Shown here piece by piece: positions 49,401 to 61,400 of a DNA stretch of 64,000 nt. Each line of letters starts with the position of its first letter. Position 1 is the first letter of the stretch. The notes beneath the pieces are model-generated. The model was not told where the DNA came from and ran no database searches. It saw only the letters and a list, made by a program, of their open reading frames with translations. This stretch comes from Leptasterias polaris (taxonomy: Eukaryota; Echinodermata; Asteroidea; Forcipulatida; Asteriidae). Location of the stretch: the NCBI GenBank assembly GCA_037783415.1, contig JAZGTN010000073.1:186001-250000 (forward strand). The letters run 5' to 3'. The translations under genes were made by a program, and so were the position numbers.

Positions 49401-52400
49401 AGATATTAAAACTCAGTCTATTGACGAAGACAAATAAATCTTTATGCTTTTCAAATCTCCGTTCTCCTTTTTTAATTTTTGCAAAGCTCGGGATATAATA
49501 AACTCTGACCTTTTCAGCAGCAACTTTTTTATCTTTGTCATCCATCCAATCGTTTGTAGATAGCATGGCCTTGAATGCATCTTTCAAGTTGTTGACCATC
49601 TTCAGTGTCTGAAAAACAAATTTGAAGATCGTAGTAATTGCATCAGGCCACGTTCTCCCTTAACAGTGGTCCGCTGGCCAAAAGCCACTTAAAACACTGG
49701 AGGACCAGTCAAAACTCTCTCCAAGTTGTGCCGCTGGCTAGTTCAGTGTTGAAAAGCATCTCTATTGAAAATGAAGTATGGAACGGTGATGGGGGACCAG
49801 TGAAATGACAAGCTAACTGGTCCGCCTGGCTCGTTGATGAAAAAGTTGAGGACAAACCCTGTTAGTTTTATTCAGAATGTTTCCATGTGATGACGGACTC
49901 TTAAAAAACCCTTATAATAACTTGATTCAATTTTTCAAAAAGTTAGAATTTTTGGTATAGTTTGATTCCCTAGATTTTTTCTCTTTAGTTTTTTTTTTCA
50001 GGAAATAGAATTAGCTGATGCAAACTGCTTTAAGTCAAGCAAAAGGACTTAAAATGTATAAATGCAATAAATAGTTAATGGCCTGATGTTTCGACCCTAG
50101 CAGAGTCTTTTCTGAAGCACAAAAAGAATATGGATGGGGGAAAAAAACAGTGTGCGAACTGAAAAAATGATTATTGAAAGGTATTATACAGGATTGGTAG
50201 CAGACAGTGTCCATGTTTTGTGTTCCAACCATACATGAAATAAACAAACCTGTGAAAATTTCGCCTAATCCATTGTGTGAGTCAGGAGAAAATAGTGAAA
50301 AACCGAGCACAACTTTCAGCATGTAAACATGCTGTCCCTTAATTTTAGTTTTAACAACCAAAATCTGCTGGTGCTTTTGTTTAGGTTTTCAAATAGTTTT
50401 TTTTAAATACGACTTCTATTCTAAGGGTAATATTTCAAAGGAAAAAACAAATAATAATTAACCAATGTTTTTCATTTGTCCTTACCATTGATCCAGTATA
50501 GACCTTATGCATATGACGTCATTTGAGTAGGGCGCCCTCACCTAGAGGTCAAAAGGAAGATGCTCATTGGTCAGTCCTGTGCGCCGCGCGTACAAATCAG
50601 CACGTTTCCGTTGTTTCATCATCAGTTTACCTCTAAGATGGCGGCTTGGTGACGTCAATGCATAAGGTCTATAGCACCTTTTAAATTATATGTCTATTCA
50701 TGGATGGAGAAATAGGGGAAGACAAAAGCTCAGCTATACAGGTGTAGTTGCCAGGGACATCGGGATGCTTCCAACTGATCTTCCTAACTTATTGAGGGAT
50801 AAACAAGAATGGGCAAATCTCAGCATGATTCTGACCTCAGTCGACTAGAGAGAGAGATATGCCTGTACCTTTTCTTTTGCACTTGCCGGGAAGTTTTCCA
50901 CCACGTAGAGCCGGCCTGTAGCATACGATAAGGTACCCGACTGCACCCCCCCGATGCATCTTTTCCATCTTGCTGTACTTGTTGATGTTCCATATAATGC
51001 GTTTGATAAAGCCTGGATGATGTCCAAGAACTTTTGTCCGAGCAGACCGATACTCCCTCGGACAATACTCCCGACAAGATAGTTTACAATGACTCTGATT
51101 AAAAGACATGGAGAGAAATTATGGTCAGACTTGATGAATAATAATAATAATGAGCATAAACTTATACAGCGCCAATGTCCGCCTAAAAAAGACGCTCAAG
51201 GCACATTACAGAGATACAGTTTAAACAGCTAAGGCCAAACACAATTTATAGAAACACAAAAGTACAGAACAAGTAAAACCCAAGTACATGTAATCTGAGG
51301 ATTCTAACGCAACAACAAAATTGTGAAAACACTAAAAACATTCTTTAAAAACGTTCCCCAATAAACTAAACCAGCCAGTAGCGGAAGCAAAACAACTTTA
51401 GAAGACAACTATGCAACATAAAAACCCAAGAAAGTATGTCCCGAGAAAGATATTTGAGAACAGTGCCATTGTAGATATGCCCTGTAAAAAAAATTTAGGT
51501 AGTGTAACAAAAGCTATTTAAAAAATATTCAAAATGGCTGCCACTGACCTTGTCATTCTACCTACATTGGCTATATAGGGCCGTCAAACAGATGTTTTCC
51601 CATTCCCATGCAGAATTTAACTTTCCTATGATGACTAATGAATGGCAGAAAACCGATCAAACTTTCGCAATCGGTTTTCTTGAAACACATTTTTATACGC
51701 CCTTTTTCTGGTAACTTTCTCTATGTCCTTCTTCCACACACACGGCGATTTCAATTTATAATATTGTTACTGAATATATATATTTTTTATTTTTGGGGGG
51801 GTATTATTTCATTTAGACAGTTCTAAACAATCAGATGTGCTAGGCGGGTCACCCTGAAAAACAAATTTCAAAAAACTGAATAAATGCAGCCACCTACCTC
51901 GGAGGCTGGCCTCCATACCACTCTGTAACATTCTTCAGGAAGTCTGGCGACAAATTAATGATGCGTTCATCATCTGGTAGAGGTGTGTCTTCATCGTTTA
52001 GTAGCTGATTGAAGTACGAGTCCCAGTTTATCTATTAACAATGACAATAACCAGGAAAATAATATTTCCGTTATATATATATTTTGTTTTTTAAATATTT
52101 TTAATGAGATACCGTCTAACATCACAAGACAACTTAGTGAGAGTTTTGACTGGTCCTCGGGTGTTTTGACTGGTCCTCGGGTGTTTTAACAGGCTTTTGG
52201 CCAGCAGACCACTGTTAACGGAGAATGCTGATCAGTTACATCCAAACCAAACATTGCAACATGCTCTTTTATTGCTGAATACTTACCTTAGGATAGGCCG
52301 TTCTCATCTCCTGAAGAGTGAAGACATTGTACAGCTTCTCGCTGTCTCTCCTCTCTGACTGTGGTACGAGCATCTGGACAAATGTATTCAAATTGTATTC

Positions 52401-55400
52401 ATGATGATCAAGACATTTAAAGAACTTCTACTGGCTGACAATGAATGACCCAATGGTCACCTTTACGGGGATGCGCCTTTTTTATTTCAAACAGGCCTGT
52501 GAGTGGACCCTAAAAAAAAAGAGCTGAAACACTACATGATGTAAGAATGATCGTAACACATTTACGCTGGTCTAATTGGGGCACCCCATTGATCCAGTAA
52601 CTAGGCTTATTTCACATTATTGTAGTTGTACATTATTGTTGCCAAAAAGTTATTGTTGCCAAAAAGTTATATTAAAAAAATTAAAAAAAATAAATGTGAA
52701 AAAAAAAGCGGAAATAAAAAATCAGCAAAAAAAGAAAAAGCGGATATCCGCTTTAAAGCGGAGATTTCACAGGCCTGTTTCAAATATCAAGTAATAAACC
52801 ATCAAGGAAAAGTGACTAGGTAAATTTTTAATACATTTTTGTTGAACAAACTAGGAAGACCACCAGCATTACGGCTACCAGTTGGTAGTGCTCCATACCT
52901 TGTTAATCCTGAGGTCCAGGAACCAATTTCATCGAGCTGCTTAACGGCCGATTCTGTGCTTACTGCACGAGTTTTTATTTCATAGCGCTGCTATAAAAAA
53001 CCATAAGCACACAAAAAGACATGCTAACCCCCTGGTGCTTCCTGCACGAAAATGAATGACGTAACAATGCAAATACATTGTGAACGCGCGAGGTGGCCAT
53101 CCTAATTTTCTTGCTCACCTGTGGAATACGCTTATGCTTTGGCAACTTGTTCTGCTACAGTTAGCATGTAAAATCGCTTACCGCTAAGCAGCTCTATGAA
53201 TTTGGGCCCTGGTTCAAGTACTGTTCTCATCAAATTATCGTTTATGAAATACACTTTTGCATTCTGCTAAAGTATAAGCACCAAAATGTGCTTACCAGTA
53301 AACAGTTTCATAAAATAGGAGCCAGGGTGTTTTGTGGAAAGAATCTTACCCTTGCGATAGCCGTTTCCAAGTCCAAAACATCCTGCATTTGTTCATTTGC
53401 ATCTGCTGGATCCGCTCCTAAAGCGACTGCCACATTCACCATGAACGTCTTAAAAGCTTCCCTTTCCTGCATTATAATAATAATAATCAGAATAACATGT
53501 GTTTACACCAAAATCAAGCTCCGACGTTTCTGATAAACAGAGTGTCCCGGTCTTGAAACTTGTTTCCTTAAGCAAGACACTTAACCATTATTGCTTTGTC
53601 CTTCGGATGGGACATAAAGCCATGCATGTACCTCCCGTGTGTTGTGCAATACAGGTAAAAACAAAATAGTTCCACTTTTCGCTAAGAGAAAAGGTTTTGC
53701 CCTGGTGTTTCTGGGAGTGGCTGTCAAATGCCCCGCAAAACCTGTCTTTAAAAGTGTTTCTCCTTGTTCAAATGCATTGAGCACGTTGTTAGTCAATACG
53801 TGCACTAAATGAAACTCAATTATCATTGTAAAATTTAATTTGTTCTTATTTTTTAAATTATTGTATGCACTATTCCCGGCCAAACAATACCCTCAGAGCT
53901 CCTCTCACCAGTATTAATCCTGCTCATCAGTCCCTATGCATTCCAGAAACCATGTTACTCCTTAGGAGTATGCAGCACCGGCAGCCAAATGGGGACAGGT
54001 TGCTTATCCTTAACATAAACAATCCGAACCCTCGCAGGTACCCATTTACTCCTGGGTGATGAAAGCAATTAAGAGTAAAGTGACTTGCCCAGGGATACAA
54101 GTGTCATGACAAGGATTCGAACCCACACTATGATGATTCAACAGCCAGAACATAATTTAGATGTGCTACGTATCGCATTTTGGCTTGCAGGCGCGTCAAG
54201 CGCTCAAATTATTAACGCAGCCGCGTCATTCACTAACCAATCATGCAGTGAGTTTTGTGAAATGTGCGCGTCCTGCACGCCGTTCTCACGCGTAACGCAT
54301 GACTGTGTGTTCCAAATTGCCCGTAAAGATGGCGGACTTACGTCATACTGCAACCTATCTATACAAAATATAATTTTGCCTATAATTCAGTATGTATAAT
54401 TCAGTATTACATTGAGAAAACTATTAAACTATCTTTAATTAGGAATTGAAGCTTTGAAAAAGTCGTGGGAATACAGTGGAAACCACACAAGAGGTCACGA
54501 ACTTGTCAAAAATCCTCTCGGAACAAGTAATCATTTGGAGAGAATGAGGGTCATATTCTGAAAATCTTGCTCTTTTTTTTCTCTAAGAGTTTAAGTTAGC
54601 TTGCTTGATAAGACTTTTTTTCATAAAATACTCATTGGCAGTGACATCAGCAGTTCCAGTCGAAACATTTCGGATTGAAACATTTTGTGGTCTGCTGGTG
54701 ACAAAGTGGGTGGGGGGAAATTTCACATTATCTAAAACATTGGAGTTATAACAATTATGAAACACCTGCCTTTGTTTTATTTGCATCTAGGTAGTATTCA
54801 CGGTCACCAAGGAACAACCCAGGCTGGTCAACCTAAGTAGCATGAGAAATACCAGAAAACTAAATTTATTTCAGGTTTATTGAAGTAATGACTTAGTTGC
54901 AGCTCCATGTAAGGGAAGAATAACAACTAATAACCCATACATGTTTGTATTAAAGGCACTGGACACATTTGGTAATTACTCAAAATATATATTAGCATAA
55001 AAACTTACTTGGTAACGAGCAACGGAGAGCTGTTGATAGCATAAAACATTGTGAAAAACCACTCCCTCTGAAGTAACATAGTTTTTGAGAAAGAGGTAAC
55101 TTCTCACTAAAATAATAAAAGACTTCATGCATGAAGCCTTTTATTAGCATCTGAAAGCACACAAAATTGTGCAACAAGGGTGTTTTTTCTTTCTTTATTT
55201 TCTTGCAACTTCGATGACCGATTCAGCCCAAATTTCCACAGGTGTGTTATTTCATGCAAATGTTGCAATACACCAAGTGAGAATACTGGTCTTTGACAAT
55301 TACCAAACATGTCCAGTGCCTTTAACCAAGCGAATAAGCCTTTCCCATGAAATATGCTTCATATATTTGTGCTTGTGTCAGACACTTGCTGCTGGGCATA

Positions 55401-58400
55401 CATTGTACACCAGACGCACAAACGGTACCGTCATTTATTGCTCAATGTTTTCCTCATTTTGCCACCCACCTGTAACATAAGTGCGAATCAAGAGCAAATT
55501 ACGAACTTCATGGGAAAGGTCTATTGCACACCTTTTCAGTTTGTGTAGTTTGTGAACAGAAATGATTCCCCGTTGCGGTATGAATCCTGTTGCGATGCCC
55601 CCTGCTAAAATATAGGATTCAAAATGAGTCTAGCTACCACACAATCTCGGTGGTCTAATGGTAACATATCTGCTCCAGAATTGCAAAGGTCCTGGGTTTG
55701 AATCCAACCCGAGTAATATGCCTGTGGATTTTTTTTTCACAGGACTCGGGGGGAAAGTACCGAGTAGTTAAACACATCGGTGTATGGGTAAAAACACAAA
55801 GAATAAAATGTTCATGTTGGGTTACAATTTAAAGGAACAAAATACAGCAAGAACATGGCAAAAATACATACACAACATCAGGAGGTAAAACAATGAAATT
55901 AAATAAACCAAAATAGAACCCAATAAAGAAAAAATGCACAAAATTATCCAAGGATAGCCCCCCCAAAATCAATAACTTACACCTATTTCCATTGGGATCC
56001 TTACAGCAAAAAACACCAAAATGAAAAAGAAATACAAAAAACAGACGAACCTAGCCAAGAGCAAAAAGATGAGTCATGGAAAACAAGGCAAAGAGAAGAC
56101 AGACTAAATAAATAATTAAAATAAGTTATTAAATTCATAACATATTTTTTTAAATAAAAAGCACCGATTAAAATAGAAGAATGGAAATAAGAAGCACCCA
56201 AATTATGCTTCCTTAGAGATGGCTTTTGTAACAAGGTGACATTTGACTGTTTTTTTTAAATTGATGCAGGGTAGTAGAAATTTTAATATTAGCAGGGTCA
56301 TGAATTACAGAAAAAATCTCATATTCACCTTCAAAACATTTCTCAAGGTATTCTTATCATCGATGCCGATTCCGACTGAAATTATTCCCGCACCACCATA
56401 CTTCCTGGAGATCTTTGTCTTGAGGTTGATGAAGTTGTATGAAGACTCCTGCCAGTTGCCACCAGGGTTTGAACCCAGGACCGGCCAACCTCCGATGTCA
56501 GTCAGGATATCAGTCAACGGCTTGGCATCTAATTTGTTGATGGCATCTGGGTGTATATTTCATAATAAAATAGTAATTATAATAATTGTTATTAACCCTC
56601 CTACTGTCTGACCATTCAATACCATTCACTGTGGTTTTGAATGATAGATAAGCTATGCCAGCCTTGCAATATGACAGCATGAGGGAATGCATGTACACAG
56701 TACAGAGTTAGTTCTGTGCACAGTTGTGCCACCATACACAACTTTGGCAGTTGAATGGTTTCAAAGTTGGTCAACTCACTTGAAAATGTTGCGAACAGTA
56801 GGAGGGTTAAGTAAGATTTATATTGCGTCCGGGCCCTTACATAAAGAGTGATCAAAAGCGGATAACTTGTTTTCAAATGAATTCAGTATTTTAAAAGGAA
56901 TTGTATAACTTCATCGGAGAATGAAAAATTTAAAATTAAAACAAATTACTAATTAAGATTTACATTGCGCCCCGCCCTTATATAAAAAAGACCAGGGGTG
57001 GATTTCACAAAGAGTTAGGACTGGTCTTATCTCGAGTTAGGACGAGTTTTGTGAAAATCGATCTTAGGATCGATCTTAGCTAGCATCGATCCTATGTATA
57101 GGACTAGTCCTAACTCCTAGGACTAGTCCTAACTCCTAGGACTAGTCCTAACTCCTAGGACTAGTCCTAACTCCTAGGACTAGTCCTAACTCCTAGGACT
57201 AGTCCTAAGTTAGGACTATCCTTTGTGAAATCCACCCCAGAAGTGCATACCACGTTTTAAAATGCACCGAATGGAAGAAAAGGTACTAAGAAACGAGACT
57301 GGTTACAAAGCAAGTGCCCAAACTATAGTATCTGGTGTTTCTGATCAGCAGAGTGTGGGTTCGACTCCCCAGTCTAGACACTTATGTCCTTATGCAAGAC
57401 ACTTGAAGGGACTGTAAAATACATTTGGTAATCACTCTTAAAATTAATGGCAATAAAAACCTATTGGTTAGAAGCTTACAGCAGCTTTCAATACAATGTA
57501 GTAAAGCATTTTGAGAAACATTTCACTTTGAAGTTTTGTGGTTATGTAAACATATATCAGTTTTTATGCCCCAAAAATTTGAATATGAGAAATGTTTCTG
57601 TCAGAAAGGCTTCTCATGTTGTGTATTCCTATTAGGGATTACTCTTCCTACATGTACGTGGACATATTTGCTCCGGATTTTCGGCTATATATCAAAAACA
57701 AGACCACCTTTATGAAATTTTCACAGGTAAGTTTTATTGTTTATACATTTATATAGGATTAAAACAATCAAACGCTTCCAAAAACCAAAGGTATACTTTG
57801 CTTTAACTAGTATTGCTTCATCCTTCGGATAGGATGTAAAGCCGTAGGTCCAATGTGTTTTGTAAAGCACATATAAAAAGCATACACTTATTGCTTCGGA
57901 TGGGACGTAAAGCCGTTGGTCCCGTGTGTTGGGTAATGCACGTAAAAGAACCCAGTGCACTTATCGAAAAGAGAAGGGGGTTTGCCCCGGTGTTCCTGGT
58001 TTGATTGGCTGCATATTGCGCCACAGCACCTTGTAAACCATTACATGGTGCTATGTAAAGAAATAGGTTTCAAAATTCAAAAAGTAGGTCCACATATACC
58101 TTGCAGGAAAACATTGACTGTTGAAGCGCCTTGAGCGTCACTGAGTGACGGATATGAGCGCTATATAAGAAGCCACTATTATTATTATTATTATTATTAT
58201 TGCTAAGAAAAGGGTTTGCCCCGGTATTTCTGGTAGTGGCGGCTGAATGTGACGCAGCACCTTGTAAATCGCTAAATACATTGGTGTCATAATTCAAAAA
58301 GATTATAAACCTGTTTTAAAATGTTTCTGTTTGTTCAAGTGCCTTGAGTACTTATTTGGTACAATGTAGATATCCATGCACTACATTAAGACTAATTATT

Positions 58401-61400
58401 CTGTATTATACATGTTTGTCTTACCAAGATCCACACATGATTTGTAGTAATTCCTGACACTGCTGACAGCCTTTGGTTCATTCTTCCCTGCAGCTCTTTC
58501 AAATATGGCTGAAGTATTACAGAAACCAGACACAATGCATGTTTATCATTAGCTTTTCCTTAACAGTGATCACAGGGTTCAAAATATCTACTGGACCGAC
58601 TGGCCCCGAGTCAAGTAACTTAAGCATTTGGCCAACGTCTACTGGACCGTTGTCCTGAATCAAGTAACTTTAGCATTGGGCCAATACCTACATGGACCAC
58701 TGGCCCGAGTCCAGTAACTTTAGCACTGGGCCAATATCTCCGGACCATTGGCCCGAGTCAAGTAACTTAGGCATTGGGCTAATATCTACATGGACCACTG
58801 GCCTGAATCAAGTAACTTTAGCGCTGGGCCAATATCTACTGGACCATTGGCCAGAGTCCAGTAACTTTATAGCACTGGGCCAATATCTACTGGACCTTGC
58901 CAAGAGTCTAGTAACTTTAGCATTGGGCCAATATCTATTGGACCACTGGCCTGAACCCAGTAACTTTAGCATTGGGCCAATATCTACTGGACCATTTGAG
59001 AGTCCAGTAACTTTAGAATTGGGCCAATGTATTGGACCACTGGCCCAAGTCATGTGACTTTAGCATTGGGCCAATGTATACCGGGCCAATGTATACTGGA
59101 CCACTGGCCCAAGTCCAGTAACTTAAGCACTGCGCCATGAATACAAGACCACTGACCATTGGGCCAATATATAGTCGACCACTGGCCCGAGTCCAGTAAC
59201 TTTAGCATTGGTCCAATATATACTGGACCAATGGTCCGAGTCCAGTAACTTCAGCATTGGGTCTCTAAACGAAAACAAACCTGTGAAGCTTAGCCCAAAA
59301 CCATGGAGCTGCTTAAAAGCAAAAGTAATACTTTAACCATTTTCTGCTTAGCAAAAAATGAGCAGGACACCACTCACTGATGATACAGTGACATGGTGTT
59401 TTGGATGGTAACTGTATTCTGGTATTAGCATAAATTTTGTGAGCTTAGCTACTTTAAGTGCTTAAAAGCAGCTCTACAAAATTTGACCCAACCATTCGAA
59501 GAGGGTTTTCAAGTTTTTATTTTCAACAATATGTTCATCAAATAGTAAACAAAGAATTACAATAATACACCAGCAACAACAACAAAACGAACAAACAAAC
59601 AAACAAACAGCCCAACAAACAAACAAACAAACACCCCAACAACCCAACAAATAGACAAACAAACAAACAATTGAAATGGTTGATTGATCCCAAAAGACCC
59701 CTCATCTGGTTTTACTGACTATGTAAATTGTTTAGAAAGTACAACATAACTACAGACAAACATGTAGATTTTGTACCTTTGCATTTAACACCGACTTCGT
59801 CATCAAGGCTACCAAATGTTGACACAGAGGTTTTGTCTTCAGGGATAACGTTGTTGTCTATCCAACCCCCACACGAGTACTGATAGAAATTCTCGCACGG
59901 GTCGGCGCTCCTGTCCATGTTACGCAGATAAGCGGCAGCTGAGGTTAATAAATAATTTTAAAAACAGTCACTGAATAGTTGGGTCAGAAGCCATTAAACT
60001 TGTAACTGCTGAATAGCTAGGGATCACACCCAAGTTTACTGGCCTTTGACCTGACAACAGACCTTTGCTCTGGGTAATAAAAAGACTGGGAACTGCTCAT
60101 TCACCCAAACCTTGCTTCTGTCTCTACTAAATTCCAACTGAGTCTGTGATAAAATAAGCAACATTTTGTATTTGACTTAAAGAAGCTGAGAGACTTTTAA
60201 ATAGTTGTTTGTAGTTTTGAAAAATTTGCATTGTACATTGGTTGATATTGGTACCCAAAGTGAATGTTCATTATGTAAATTACATGTAAGGTTGTAAAGG
60301 ACAGGATCGTCGTTTAATGTCTATCAACATAATGCGATTTATAGGCACAATCATCAAGAAAAATACCATAAAAGTCACCTGTAAAAGTTTCAGTTGAGGA
60401 GAAAACAGCAAAAAACTCTCAGCATTTTCACAAGAACATCAAATCCATACATTTAGGGAGGTGACACAGCAGGTACCAACCCTATCTCTAGCCGCAGCAT
60501 TCACAAACGGAAAACACGAAAATCTGAGTCTCCAAAAGTTACCTTTCGGCGACCTTTGAAGATTCAAATTTTGTTGACGCACTTTGATTGAATTCTAATT
60601 AACAGGGGCCACTTTGGATGAAATATTGTTATCAACATATAATGCTGATTTATAGGCACAATCGTCTGAGAGGGTGGATCCCCCTCCTGGTTACGCCAGT
60701 CTGATAGCTCCATGGTGGGAACAAGATAAGTGTTTGTGAGCATGCACTACCTGACTACTTTATTCACGAAAAGAAAACAGATTTTGGGTTGAACAAGGAA
60801 AAATTGACTAGAGCGGGATTTGAACCAACGACCTCCGGATTGACGTGCCGGCGCTCTACCAACTGAGCTATCTAGCCCTATGTTGGCGGTCTCCCTATAT
60901 TGTCAATATCCTTGTTCGGTGGGTGCCGAAAAGAAAACTGGGCGGTGCATTTTACAAAATGTGGGGAGTAGCTTAATCCAAATGACAGACAGGAGTATCG
61001 TTGGAAAAACCATGGTTTTTGTATTATCTGTTCTTCTTAATAGTTCTACCAAGAAAACATTCAGTGTGTAGAAATGAGATTTTGAATAGTCTGTTGATGG
61101 TTATGAGTTCCCTGAAATTATGCTGTGCATGTCTGTCCTCTGCTGACGCCCCCCCCCCCCCCCTGAATGATTGTTTGTTGTGAGCCATCCCAGTAATGGC
61201 ACTTCTTTGAAAATACTTGTAAAGTTCAGTTATTGATTTGTTTGTTGTTGTAGTAGTGTAGGTTTTGTCACTGATTAAACTGTCTATTCAAAGTCTAATT
61301 AATGCACAACATGCAGTGTTTAATAATTAGAAGCTCACCTGATTGCACGCATAGCTCTGTTGAACAAACGGAGTTGCATGAGTTGCTGTCCAGAATAAAA

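Noticed and set aside
54766..54832. GT donor after GCAG as the end of the gene 2 DQPGL exon
   Set aside because: It leaves phase 1, and the next exon then reads into a stop within a few codons.
60800..60900. Functional tRNA gene
   Set aside because: The anticodon arm is imperfect and the flanks recur with other copies, which indicates a SINE head.
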